64,000 bases of DNA from JABFSM01 sp963762545 (GTDB lineage Bacteria > Gemmatimonadota > Gemmatimonadetes > Gemmatimonadales > GWC2-71-9). The stretch lies in contig CAVXLC010000001.1 in assembly GCA_963762545.1 (NCBI GenBank), positions 930,001 through 994,000 of the forward strand, written 5' to 3'. The notes below the pieces were generated by a model, which saw only the letters and a program-made list of their open reading frames with translations, made no database searches and was not told the origin of the DNA. Shown here in pieces: positions 47,870-56,823 of this stretch (position 1 is the first letter of the stretch; each line of letters begins with the position of its first letter). The translations under genes were made by a program, and so were the position numbers.

Positions 47870-49939
47870 ATGAATACCCGGCTCCTGGTAGGGCTTTCGG
47901 TGCTCGTCCTGGCTGCGTGTCGGGGAACCGAGACCACCGCTCCGAGTGCTCCGAGTCAGGCCCCGTCGCTGGCCATCTCGGACGGCGCGCATTCCTCGGG
48001 CAATCCGGACTTCTTCTTCCTTCCGCCGATCGTGCTGCCGACCTCGTCGCTCGCGAACTGGACCCACGACGGGTTCAACGGCGCGCTGTCGCCGAGCGTG
48101 GAGATCTGCCGCCTGGTCGCGACGACCGTCGCCGCGGTGGCCACCGCGGCTGGGTCCCAGTGCATGCCCACCCCGGCCCCGGTCGTCCTCAGCGGGACCC
48201 AGGTCAAGAAGCACTTCCCGCCCTTGGCCGATCCCACCGACGCGATCACCGGTCTCCCGGGCGATTGGGCGCACTACCACGCCAAGTGGCCGATCCCGAG
48301 TAACTGCACCACTTCGTTCTTCTATCGGGTCCGGGTCAAGGTGGGGGCCGCCGAGCTCGGCTCCGCCGACGTCCAGTGCGTGACCGGTCTCCTCCAGCTC
48401 TTTACGCTGGACTACAGGAAGTTCGGCCCCGCCATTCGCGGGACGACGCTGCAGATCCCGTTCCGGGTCGAGAAGTTCGCGCTCTGCCCGGTCCCTGGTG
48501 TCGGACCGTGCTCCTCCGCGACCGTGGATCTCGCCGCCGGCGGTGTCGTCAACCTGCTCTCCGGCACCCAGACGGTGGGTGGGGTAGACATTCCGGCGCA
48601 AGGCGGCAGCCCCGAGCCGACCACCATCACCGTCAAGCCCTGCGTGAACGGCAGCCTGCCGATCGATCTTCCGCAGTACGGGACCTGCCTCACGGTCCAG
48701 AGCGATCCGGTGGTTGATGGGGAGAATGCGCTCACCCTTCCGGCGTCGGTGTACGATTGCACCGTGACCCTTGATGCGAACCTCCCCGCCCATCCCCAGC
48801 TGGAGCTCGTCACTCTCCATCGGCTGCATAGCGGCATCGTGGAGGCGCTGCCCCACTCCACCGATCACTGCCCGACGATCGTCGGGGCGTCGAGTGGCAG
48901 CGTGAAGGGCCTCCTCGCAGCACTGACCCATCGCGAGTGGAAAACCGCACGGGACCAGGTGTTCGGGCTGCTTGCTCCGAAGCCACTCTACGCCCGCCGG
49001 CTGGACGTGGGTGCGGGGGGACAGACCTTCGGATTCAGCGACTTCCGGTTCGCGCTGCCGTGCAAGTTGCAGATTGTGTCGGTGAACTCTCAGGTTGCTG
49101 CGCCGGGAAGCTTGCTGCCCAGCGCCCCCACGGTGAAATGCACCGACCTCCACAACGCCCCCGTGGCGGGTGCGACGGTCAGATTCCAGGGTGACGGTGT
49201 TCTCGCAACATCCCTCCAGACCCCCGGCGGCGCCGGGGAGGTCTCAGTGCCCTGGACGATTCCGAATGTCGGGGCGAACACGCTCACGGCCAATGGGCGT
49301 GGACTCGGCGGTGACGATTTCAATGGTCCCCGCGGCGGTGGAACCGGAACGGCCAACGTGGATCCGTTCCAGGCTTTCCCGTTCCCTCCCGAGAGTGGCC
49401 CCGCATCCGGACCGGTGCAGCTGAAAACCGGGTCGGTAATCTTCACGGCCACCGGCGTGATCGCCTACGGCGCGGATGGCTATCGGTACCTCCTAGCAGG
49501 TCAGGGCGGGGCCAGCGGATTCGAGGCGACGGGGTTCGATGATTCCTCTTGGTTGCTCGGGGCGGCACCCTTTGGCGGCGGTCCGTTCCCATATGACGAC
49601 TGTGCTCTCTACAATACCGGCCTTGCGACCACTTGGCCGATCGGGAACACCTCCGCGGGTGGGGGGAGTGACCTTCTGCTCCGCCGCCACTTCAACCTCC
49701 CGAGCGTAGCCACGATCAAGGTCAGTGTCGCGATCGACAACGACGTCCAGGTTTTCCTGAACGGCACCGACATCAGCGGCGGCCTCACGACGCACGAGGG
49801 GTGCGCGGAGCGGCCCACCGGCGGGAGCGCATTCATCTTCTCGGGCACCGGTGTGGCGGGGTCAAACGTGCTGGCCATTCGCGCCCGCGACCGTGGAGTG
49901 ATCAGCTATCTCGACGTCGAAGTGGTGAAGGTGCCGTAG
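47870..49939 (+). CDS. Large lipoprotein with Ig-like (Big-type) domain, function unknown
   Basis: 689 residues. Lipobox VLAAC in MNTRLLVGLSVLVLAAC; GGGAGGA precedes the ATG. Acid- and Pro-rich after the lipidated Cys. The middle part has many cysteines (ICR, SQCMP, SNCTT, VQCVT, ALCPVPGVGPCSS, KPCVNG, GTCLT, YDCTV, DHCPT) that could form disulfides. The segment APTVKCTDLHNAPVAGATVRF is Big-like. The C-terminal region (SGFEATGFDDSSWLLGAAPFG, DNDVQVFLNGTDISGG, NVLAIRARD) looks like a galactose-binding-type beta-sandwich. I do not recognise the family. Probably a surface or periplasmic adhesin-like or carbohydrate-binding protein. Followed by a strong terminator. Confidence 0.7.
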   Translation: MNTRLLVGLSVLVLAACRGTETTAPSAPSQAPSLAISDGAHSSGNPDFFFLPPIVLPTSSLANWTHDGFNGALSPSVEICRLVATTVAAVATAAGSQCMPTPAPVVLSGTQVKKHFPPLADPTDAITGLPGDWAHYHAKWPIPSNCTTSFFYRVRVKVGAAELGSADVQCVTGLLQLFTLDYRKFGPAIRGTTLQIPFRVEKFALCPVPGVGPCSSATVDLAAGGVVNLLSGTQTVGGVDIPAQGGSPEPTTITVKPCVNGSLPIDLPQYGTCLTVQSDPVVDGENALTLPASVYDCTVTLDANLPAHPQLELVTLHRLHSGIVEALPHSTDHCPTIVGASSGSVKGLLAALTHREWKTARDQVFGLLAPKPLYARRLDVGAGGQTFGFSDFRFALPCKLQIVSVNSQVAAPGSLLPSAPTVKCTDLHNAPVAGATVRFQGDGVLATSLQTPGGAGEVSVPWTIPNVGANTLTANGRGLGGDDFNGPRGGGTGTANVDPFQAFPFPPESGPASGPVQLKTGSVIFTATGVIAYGADGYRYLLAGQGGASGFEATGFDDSSWLLGAAPFGGGPFPYDDCALYNTGLATTWPIGNTSAGGGSDLLLRRHFNLPSVATIKVSVAIDNDVQVFLNGTDISGGLTTHEGCAERPTGGSAFIFSGTGVAGSNVLAIRARDRGVISYLDVEVVKVP

Positions 49940-49965
49940 GAGCGTTTCGACTCATTCTCCACGAC

Positions 49966-50000
49966 GGGCGGCCCCGCGAGGAGCCGCCCTTTTGTTGTTT
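49966..50000 (+). terminator. Rho-independent terminator
   Basis: GGGCGGC (49966-49972), a 10-nt loop, GCCGCCC (49983-49989), then TTTTGTTGTTT. Ends the lipoprotein transcript, 27 bp after its stop. The rest of 49940-50177 shows no gene. Confidence 0.85.
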
Positions 50001-50177
50001 ACGATGTTCAGCGGCGCGGAGGGCGGGGTGTCCCCGGAGGGGGCGTCAGTGCGCTCTCAAACGAATTGCGACCGTCGGACATGAAGTAGCGCACTGCAGG
50101 CCCCGAAGGGGATACCCCGCCCGAGCACCGCGGAGCAACTGCCCGAGCACCGCGGAGCGACCGCCTGACGCGGCCGC

Positions 50178-51752
50178 CTACGCCGGCGCGCCGGGGCTCA
50201 CCAGCACCTCGCGCCCCAGCACCTTGGCCAGCACGTCGCTCTTCTTGGCCGCGCCCCAGCACTCCAGGGACAGATCCGCCGCCTTGAGCTTCGGCGTGGC
50301 CCGGATGGTGAGCCGCTCCGCGGTGATCCGGGTGCTCACCCGTTCCACCGCCGAGGTATGGCCGCGGTCCAGGCCGTCCGCCACGCGGAGCAGCGCCGAC
50401 ATCCGCCGGACAATGCCCTGCTCGTCGTCGGTGAGCCGGGCGAACTCCTCGTCTTTGAGGCTGGGTCCCTTGCGGCGGTGGTAGCGGCTCACCATGGCCA
50501 CCAGGTAGCGGTCCCGGCTGGTGAAGTTGAGCCGCTCGGCGTGCATGATGAGCTGGAAGCTGTGCTTGTGGTGCTTCCGGTAGCTCACCACCTGCCCGAC
50601 GTCGTGCAGCAGGCAGGCGGCCTCCAGGATGGGCCGTTCCTCCTGATCCGCCCCCATCACGTTGCAGAGCCGGTCGAACAGCGTGAGCCCGATGATCCGC
50701 ACCTGTTCCACGTGCCGCCGGTCGCCCTGGCAGCGGTCCACGAATTCCCGCATGGCCCGGAGCGGGTCCGCGCTGCGCTGGGCGGTTTCCCCGATCATCT
50801 CGAGCAGCAGCCCTTCGCGCAGGCCGAACGCGCTCACCGTGAGGCTCCGTGCTTCCACCAGGCTGAGCAGCTCGGCCGTCACGGCCAGGCCGGCCAGGAT
50901 GATGTCGGCCCGCTGCGGGTTGAGGCCCGGCACGTTGCGGCGCCGGTCCACCGAGAGGGTACAGAGCCACTCCAGCATCTGCTCCACCTCGGCGGTCTTG
51001 ATGATCTCGCCGTGGGCGGCTTCGGTCGGGTGGCCCCGGCGGGCCAGCACCATCCGCGCGAGGTTGGTGAAGGTGCCGCCCGAGCCGATGACGCTGACGT
51101 TGTTCCACTCCCGCCAGCGCCCCGCCTTCTTGAGCTGTTTCCGGACCTTGTTCCGGAGCGCGGCCACTTCCTTGGAGCGGGACTTGTCTTCGAAGAGGTA
51201 TTGCTCGGTGAGCCGCACCGCGCCCAGCGGCAGCGACTTGGTGAGCTCGACCAGCCCGTTGACCGCCCCGATCAGCTCCAGGCTGCCGCCCCCGATGTCC
51301 GCCACCAGCGCCCGGCCGGTGGAGAGGGGAAAGTGGTGCGCCACCGAGCGCCAGGAGAGCGCCGCCTCGGTCTCGGGGTCGATGATCCGGAGCGGGATGC
51401 CCACTTCGCGGCGCACCCGGTCCACGAAGGCCTTGCCGTTGTCCGCCTCCCGCACCGCGGAGGTGGCCACGGCGGAGATCCGCTTGACGCCGCGGCGCTC
51501 CGCCACCTCGCGCATCCGGGCCAGGGTCTGGAGCGCCCGAGCCATGGCGAACTCGTCCAGGTTGTTCGACTCGGCGAGGCCCGCGGCCAGCCGCGGCTGG
51601 TCCTTCACCTCGTCGACGACCTTGATGCCGCCCTGCGGGTCGAACTCCGCCACCAGGAGCCGGATCGAATTGGACCCGACGTCGATGGCGCCCAGCCGCT
51701 CACCCGGCTCGGGCGCCTTGGACGAGAGTGCCGCGAGGTACGATTTGCGCAT
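50178..51752 (-). CDS. ppx: Exopolyphosphatase / Ppx-GppA phosphatase with C-terminal HD domain
   Basis: 524 residues from ATG 51752, in a TGATG overlap with phoU. ASKHA motifs: AIDVGSNSIRLLVAEF, ATSAVREADNG, DIGGGSLELI, GSGGTFTNLARM and GLREGLLLEM. The C-terminal HD-type region (LLHDVGQVVSYRKHHKHS) is typical of Ppx/GppA. It hydrolyses polyphosphate or pppGpp; its place as last gene of the PHO-controlled pst operon favours polyphosphate turnover. The name is by context; GppA activity cannot be excluded. Confidence 0.88.
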   Translation of the reverse strand: MRKSYLAALSSKAPEPGERLGAIDVGSNSIRLLVAEFDPQGGIKVVDEVKDQPRLAAGLAESNNLDEFAMARALQTLARMREVAERRGVKRISAVATSAVREADNGKAFVDRVRREVGIPLRIIDPETEAALSWRSVAHHFPLSTGRALVADIGGGSLELIGAVNGLVELTKSLPLGAVRLTEQYLFEDKSRSKEVAALRNKVRKQLKKAGRWREWNNVSVIGSGGTFTNLARMVLARRGHPTEAAHGEIIKTAEVEQMLEWLCTLSVDRRRNVPGLNPQRADIILAGLAVTAELLSLVEARSLTVSAFGLREGLLLEMIGETAQRSADPLRAMREFVDRCQGDRRHVEQVRIIGLTLFDRLCNVMGADQEERPILEAACLLHDVGQVVSYRKHHKHSFQLIMHAERLNFTSRDRYLVAMVSRYHRRKGPSLKDEEFARLTDDEQGIVRRMSALLRVADGLDRGHTSAVERVSTRITAERLTIRATPKLKAADLSLECWGAAKKSDVLAKVLGREVLVSPGAPA

Positions 51753-52441
51753 CAAGAGTGCCCCGTCATGTCCTCGGCGTGATGCTTGATGGACTTGCCT
51801 TCCACCAGGAAGACGACATCCTCGGCGATGTTGGTGGCCAGGTCCGCGACCCTCTCAAGATTGCGACTCACCAGGAACAATTCCAGGGCCGCGCCGATAA
51901 TATGGGGGTCCTCCATCATGTGGGTGAGGAGGATCCGGAACACCGAGCGGTTGAGCGCGTCCACCTTGTCGTCCCGGATGCAGACTTCCCGGGCGGAGGC
52001 GGCGTCTCCCCGGACGAAGGCCTCCAGCGAGTCCGAAAGCATCTCCCGTGCCAGGCGCGCCATCTCGGTGATCTCGGGATCCGGCACGATCGGCCGGCTC
52101 TTGCCCAGCCGCTCGGCCGACTGGGCCAGGTTGACGGCGTGATCACCCACCCGCTCCAGGTCGTTCGCGATCTTGATGGCCGCCACCAGCATCCGGAGGT
52201 CCCTGGCCATTGGCTGCTGGAGGGCCAGCAGGTCGATGCAGGCCTCCTCGACCTCGACCTCCATGGAGTCCACGATCCGGTCCCCCGCGATGACCTGCCG
52301 GGCCTTGTCTCCGTTGCGCTCGAGCAGCGCCTCGACCGCGAGGCGGAGCGCCGCCTCGGCCTCGCCGCTCATGGTGAGAAGCCGGACCTTGACCCGGTTC
52401 AGCTCCTCGTGAAAGTGCCGGTGCGTCGTTTCCGGAGTCAT
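51752..52441 (-). CDS. phoU: Phosphate-signalling protein PhoU
   Basis: 229 residues, two PhoU helical repeats (LARDLRMLVAAIKIANDLERVGDHAVNLAQ and LFLVSRNLERVADLATNIAEDVVFLVEG) with the conserved E/DxxxD metal-binding pattern. Links the Pst transporter to the PhoR/PhoB-type two-component system and limits phosphate uptake. The start overlaps the pstB stop (ATGA). No phoR/phoB gene lies in the window. Confidence 0.93.
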   Translation of the reverse strand: MTPETTHRHFHEELNRVKVRLLTMSGEAEAALRLAVEALLERNGDKARQVIAGDRIVDSMEVEVEEACIDLLALQQPMARDLRMLVAAIKIANDLERVGDHAVNLAQSAERLGKSRPIVPDPEITEMARLAREMLSDSLEAFVRGDAASAREVCIRDDKVDALNRSVFRILLTHMMEDPHIIGAALELFLVSRNLERVADLATNIAEDVVFLVEGKSIKHHAEDMTGHS

Positions 52442-53208
52442 CCGAATCTCCCCGTGATGTAAGCCTCAGTCTGCTCGCGAGCCGGCCGGGTGAAGATCGT
52501 CTCGGTGGGACCGAACTCCACCAGCTCGCCCTTGTAGAAGAACCCCGTCACATCCGACACCCGGGCGGCCTGCTGCATGTTGTGGGTGACGATGACGATG
52601 GTGTATTTGGCCTTGAGCTCGACGATCAGCTCCTCGACCCGCTGGGTGGCGATCGGGTCCAGCGCCGAGCAGGGCTCGTCCATCAGCAGCACGTCGGGAT
52701 CGTTGGCCAGCGCACGGGCGATGCAGAGCCGCTGCTGCTGTCCGCCCGAGAGGCCGGTGGCGGGCGTGTCGAGGCGGTCCTTCACCTCGTCCCACAGCGC
52801 CGCCTGACGCAGGCAGCGCTCCGCCACCTCCGGAAGATCCCGCCTGGCGGTCAGGCCGTTGAGCCTGGGCCCGTAGACCACGTTGTCGTAGATGCTCTTG
52901 GGGAACGGGTTGGGCCGCTGGAACACCATCCCCACCCGCTGCCGGAGCGCCACCAGGTCGGTCCCGGTGGCGAAGATCGACTGCCCGTCCACCACGATGT
53001 CTCCCTCGTGGCGCGAGCCGGGGATCAGATCGTTGAGCCGGTTGATCGAGCGCAGAAAGGTGGACTTGCCGCACCCCGACGGGCCGATGATGGCCGTGAT
53101 CGAGCGCGCCGGCAGCGTGAACGACACGCCGTGCAGCACGGCCCGGGTCCCGTACGAGAACGAGAATCCCCGGACGTCGATGGTACCCAGCATGGCGGCG
53201 TCGTTCAT
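52438..53208 (-). CDS. pstB: Phosphate ABC transporter ATP-binding protein PstB (second copy)
   Basis: 256 residues from ATG 53208 (ATGA overlap with the other pstB). Walker A GPSGCGKST, Q-loop MVFQRPNPFPKSIYDNV, signature LSGGQQQRLCIAR, Walker B VLLMDEPCSALDP, H-loop VTHNMQQAARVSD. Energises PstCA. Clearly a paralogue of the preceding gene; both end YITGRFG or YVTGRFG. Two ATPases could form a heterodimer. Confidence 0.93.
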   Translation of the reverse strand: MNDAAMLGTIDVRGFSFSYGTRAVLHGVSFTLPARSITAIIGPSGCGKSTFLRSINRLNDLIPGSRHEGDIVVDGQSIFATGTDLVALRQRVGMVFQRPNPFPKSIYDNVVYGPRLNGLTARRDLPEVAERCLRQAALWDEVKDRLDTPATGLSGGQQQRLCIARALANDPDVLLMDEPCSALDPIATQRVEELIVELKAKYTIVIVTHNMQQAARVSDVTGFFYKGELVEFGPTETIFTRPAREQTEAYITGRFG

Positions 53209-53981
53209 CCGAACCGTCCGGTGACGTACGCCTCGGTCCGCTGCTCGGTCGGCGTGGTGAAGATGTGCCGGGTCGGACCGGTCTCGATCAGCTCCCCCAG
53301 ATAGAAGAAGGAGGTGGTGTCCGACACCCGGGCCGCCTGCTGCAGGTTGTGGGTCACGATGATGATGGTGAATCGCTCCTTGAGGTGGAACAGCAGCTCC
53401 TCGATCCGCTGGGTGCTCTGCGGGTCGAGCGACGCGGTGGGCTCGTCGAGCAGCACCACCTCGGGCTCCGGCGCGATGGTCCGGGCGATGCAGAGCCGCT
53501 GCTGCTGCCCGCCCGAGAGCGCGATGGCGCTGCCGTGCAGCCGGTCCTTCACTTCCTCCCAGAGCCCGGCAAAGGTCAGGGCCTTCTCCACCTCGTCGTC
53601 CACCACCGGACGGGACGCCTGCCGGGACAGCCGCAGCCCGGCGGCCACGTTGGCATAGATGGACATGGTGGGGAAAGGCGTCGGCTTCTGGAACACCATG
53701 CCCACCCGCCGCCGCAATCGCTTCAGATCCACCTTGGGTCCGTAGATGTTCTCCCCGTCCAGCGTCACCAGGCCGGTGACGCTGGCGCCCGGCGTCTCCT
53801 CGTGCATCCGGTTCAAGGAGCGCAGGAAGGTGGACTTGCCGCAGCCCGACGGGCCGATCAGGGCGTGGACCCGGTTCGACCCGAAGCTCACCGACACGTC
53901 GCGCACCGCGGCCGTCTTTCCATACCACAGCGTCAGCCCGGCGGTCTGGATCCGTGGCCGGCCCGCCTCAGCGAGGGCCAT
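53205..53981 (-). CDS. pstB: Phosphate ABC transporter ATP-binding protein PstB (first copy)
   Basis: 258 residues from ATG 53981, overlapping the pstA stop by 14 bp; the frame is open upstream into low-complexity Ser-rich shadow sequence, so that part is excluded. GPSGCGKST, MVFQKPTPFPTMSIYANV, LSGGQQQRLCIAR, VVLLDEPTASLDP, VTHNLQQAARVSD. All ATPase motifs are intact, so neither copy looks inactive. More diverged from standard PstB than its partner (RLHGSAIALSGG, EPTASLDPQST). Confidence 0.92.
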   Translation of the reverse strand: MALAEAGRPRIQTAGLTLWYGKTAAVRDVSVSFGSNRVHALIGPSGCGKSTFLRSLNRMHEETPGASVTGLVTLDGENIYGPKVDLKRLRRRVGMVFQKPTPFPTMSIYANVAAGLRLSRQASRPVVDDEVEKALTFAGLWEEVKDRLHGSAIALSGGQQQRLCIARTIAPEPEVVLLDEPTASLDPQSTQRIEELLFHLKERFTIIIVTHNLQQAARVSDTTSFFYLGELIETGPTRHIFTTPTEQRTEAYVTGRFG

Positions 53982-54810
53982 CGAACCTGCTTCGGGTGGC
54001 AAGGCGGGTAAGGAGGCTGAGAACGAGGACGACGAGGATGAGGACGAGGGCCGTGGCCCACGCCAGGCGGTGCCAGTCGTCGTAGGGGCCGTTTGCATAG
54101 TTGTAGACCACGAGTGGAAGGGCGGCCATCGGCTGCCGGATGTCGGTGCTCAGGTACTGACTGCCCAGGGCGGTGAAGAGCAGCGGGGCCGTCTCGCCCG
54201 AGACCCGCGCCACTGCCAGCAATACTCCGGTGACGATCCCGGGAAAGCAGGTGCGCACCACCACGGCGAGGCTGGTGCGCCAGCGCGCGTACCCCAGCGC
54301 GAGGGCGGCCTCCCGGAGCGAATGGGGCACCAGTTTGATCATTTCTTCGGTGGTCCGCATCACCATGGGGATCATGAGCACCGCCAGGGCGACGCTCCCG
54401 GCGAACCCCGAGAAGTGCTTCTGCCGGGCGACGATCCAGGTCCAGGCGAAGACGCCCACCACGATCGACGGCGTGCCGTTCATGACGTCGGCGATGAAGC
54501 GGGTGGCCTGGGCCAGCCGGGTGCCCGGCCACTCCGAGGCGAAGATCCCGGCCCCGATCCCGATGGGGAGCCCGATCAGGCTCGCGGTGCCGACCATCAT
54601 CAGGGTGCCCACGATGGCGTGCACCACGCCGCCGCCGCTCTCTCCGGCCGGCACCGGCCGCCGGATGAAGAAGTCGAGGTTGATGCTCCCCGCCCCCTTG
54701 ACCACCAGGGTGCCGAGAATCAGGAACAACGGCAGCACGGCCAGCACGGTGGCCACCACGAGCAGCGCCACCATCACGCGGCTCCGCCAGCGCCGGAAGC
54801 CGCCGGTCAC
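53968..54810 (-). CDS. pstA: Phosphate ABC transporter permease PstA
   Basis: 280 residues starting GTG 54810 in a GTGA overlap with pstC. Six hydrophobic segments starting VMVALLVVATVLAVLPLFLI; the EAA-type loop is LREAALALGYARWRTSLAVV, and the conserved RVSGETAPLLFTALGSQ is typical of PstA. Inner-membrane channel half, partner of PstC. Confidence 0.92.
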   Translation of the reverse strand: MTGGFRRWRSRVMVALLVVATVLAVLPLFLILGTLVVKGAGSINLDFFIRRPVPAGESGGGVVHAIVGTLMMVGTASLIGLPIGIGAGIFASEWPGTRLAQATRFIADVMNGTPSIVVGVFAWTWIVARQKHFSGFAGSVALAVLMIPMVMRTTEEMIKLVPHSLREAALALGYARWRTSLAVVVRTCFPGIVTGVLLAVARVSGETAPLLFTALGSQYLSTDIRQPMAALPLVVYNYANGPYDDWHRLAWATALVLILVVLVLSLLTRLATRSRFDGPR

Positions 54811-55784
54811 AGGCCCTCGCCTCCGCTGGGCCGACCCTTCGACACCCGCCAGATCAGCAGCCGGGCTCCCGCGTTGGCCAACACCGTGATGGCAAAGAGC
54901 ACCAGCGCCACGTAGGCCAGCGCCGAGAAGTGCATGTCGGTGGCCGCCTCGGTGAACTCGTTGGCGATCGCGGCCGCCATGGTGTACCCCGGGGCGAACA
55001 GCGACACCGAGATGTCGTGCCGGTTGCCGATGAGCATGGTGACCGCCATCGTCTCGCCCAGCGCGCGGCCCAGCCCCAGGATGATCGCGCCCACGATGCC
55101 CGACCTGGCGTAGGGTACCACCGCGGTCCAGGCCGCCTCCCAGCGGGTGGCGCCCAGCGCCAGCGCTGCCTCCCGCTGGCTGCTCGGCACCGTCGCGAGC
55201 ACCTCGCGGGCCACCGACATGATGTAGGGCATCACCATGATCGCCAGGATCACGCCGGCCGAGAGCATGGAGGGGCCGTAGATGGTGCCCTGGAAGAACG
55301 GCAGGAAGCCCAGGGTGCTGCGGAGGAACGGAAAGACCGTCTTGGTCAGGACGGGAACCAGGAAGAAGATGCCCCAGAGCCCGTAGACCACGCTGGGAAT
55401 GGCCGCCAGCAACTCGACCACAAAGGAGATCGGCCTCCGGATGACGGTGGGGGCGAATTCGGTCAGATAGATGGCCACGCCGAGCGAGAGGGGCACCGCG
55501 ATCGCCAGCGCGACCACCGAGGACAGCAGGGTCCCGAAGATCAGCGGCAGGGCGCCGAACTGTCCGGTCACCGGGTCCCAGGTGCTGGTGACCAGGAAGT
55601 GGAGCCCGAACTGGGAGATCGCCAGGCGGGACTCCGAGTACAGCTCCCACACCAGGAAGCCCAGCAGCACCGGAATCGCGAGCGCCGCCAGGGAAAGGAC
55701 GATCCGGAAAATGCGATCGCCCGTCGCCGCGCCTTGGAGGCGGGCGACGGGCGTCGCGGGAGCGGGCGATGTTACATCGGTCAC
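54807..55784 (-). CDS. pstC: Phosphate ABC transporter permease PstC
   Basis: 325 residues starting GTG 55784 in a GTGA overlap with pstS. Six hydrophobic segments; family motifs FGALPLIFGTLLSSVVALAIAVPLSLGVAIYLTEF, ELLAAIPSVVYGLWG, QREAALALGATRWEAAW and GRALGETMAVTMLIGN. Inner-membrane channel half. Confidence 0.93.
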   Translation of the reverse strand: MTDVTSPAPATPVARLQGAATGDRIFRIVLSLAALAIPVLLGFLVWELYSESRLAISQFGLHFLVTSTWDPVTGQFGALPLIFGTLLSSVVALAIAVPLSLGVAIYLTEFAPTVIRRPISFVVELLAAIPSVVYGLWGIFFLVPVLTKTVFPFLRSTLGFLPFFQGTIYGPSMLSAGVILAIMVMPYIMSVAREVLATVPSSQREAALALGATRWEAAWTAVVPYARSGIVGAIILGLGRALGETMAVTMLIGNRHDISVSLFAPGYTMAAAIANEFTEAATDMHFSALAYVALVLFAITVLANAGARLLIWRVSKGRPSGGEGL

Positions 55785-56815
55785 GCGATCGGCTTGCCGT
55801 TGGCCTTGAGGGTCTTGATCTTGGCGGCCTCGAGCGCCACCACCGGCTTGGGCAGGGGAGCGTAGTCCAGCGCCGCGCCCATCTGCTGGGCCTCATCGGT
55901 GATCATCCACGTGAGGAAGTTCTTGAGGGCCTTGGCCTTGGCGGCATCCTTCATATTCGGACGCACCAGGAGCCACGTGAACGACGAGATCGGGTAGGAG
56001 GCGGCGCCGGGCGCGTTGGTGATGGACACCCGGAAATCGGTGTTGGCGGGGAACTTGGCGCTCGCGGCGGCGGCCGACACCGACTCCAGCGAGGCGTCCA
56101 CCCAGGCGCCCGCGGCGTTCTTGACCTGGGCGTAGCCCATCTTGTTGGCCTTGGCATAGATCAGCTCGACATAGCCCAGGCCGCCGTCGGACTGCTTGAC
56201 CTGCTGGGTCACGCCCTCATTCCCCTTGCCGCCCAGGCCGACCGGCCAGTTGACCGCCGTGGCAAACCCGACCTTTTCCTTCCATTCCGGGGAGACCTTG
56301 CTCAGATAGTCGGTGAAAATATAGGTGGTTCCGGACCCGTCGGAGCGGTGCACCACGATGATGTCCTGGGCCGGCAGCTTGACCCCGGGGTTGGTGGCGG
56401 CAATCGCCCGGTCATTCCACTTGGTGATCTTGCCCAGGAAGATATTCGCGATCGTGGGGCCGTCGAACTTGAGCTGGGTGGTGCCCACGGCGGCGAGGTT
56501 GTAGGTCAGCACCACCGCGCCCATGACGGTGGGGAGGTGGAGCACGTCGCCCTGCACGGCGGTCATCTGGTCCTGGGTCATCGGGCCGTCGCTGGCGCCG
56601 AAGTCCACCGTGTTCTCGGTGTACTGCTTGATGCCGCCGCCGGAGCCGATGGACTGATAGTTGACCTGCACCCCGGTCTTCTTGTTGTAGGCGTCGAACC
56701 ACTTCTGATAGATCGGATTGGGGAACGTGGCGCCGGCGCCGGTCAGCGACTGGGCGCTGGCCGGTCCGGCGAGAGTCGCGGCCGCGAGGACGGCGCAGGC
56801 GAAGGTGCGGGTCAT
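55781..56815 (-). CDS. pstS: Phosphate-binding periplasmic protein PstS
   Basis: 344 residues from ATG 56815 with AGGAG 5 nt upstream. Signal peptide ending GPASA, then SLTGAGATFPNPIYQKWFDAY, QSIGSGGGIKQ, VDFGASDGPM and HRSDGSGTTYIFTDYLS, the phosphate-binding loops. High-affinity receptor delivering phosphate to PstCA. Eight bp after the porin stop. Confidence 0.95.
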   Translation of the reverse strand: MTRTFACAVLAAATLAGPASAQSLTGAGATFPNPIYQKWFDAYNKKTGVQVNYQSIGSGGGIKQYTENTVDFGASDGPMTQDQMTAVQGDVLHLPTVMGAVVLTYNLAAVGTTQLKFDGPTIANIFLGKITKWNDRAIAATNPGVKLPAQDIIVVHRSDGSGTTYIFTDYLSKVSPEWKEKVGFATAVNWPVGLGGKGNEGVTQQVKQSDGGLGYVELIYAKANKMGYAQVKNAAGAWVDASLESVSAAAASAKFPANTDFRVSITNAPGAASYPISSFTWLLVRPNMKDAAKAKALKNFLTWMITDEAQQMGAALDYAPLPKPVVALEAAKIKTLKANGKPIA

Positions 56816-56823
56816 GGTCGCTC

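Noticed and set aside
49940..50170. Possible small gene between the lipoprotein terminator and ppx
   Set aside because: Open frames are short and low-complexity; only the terminator is supported.
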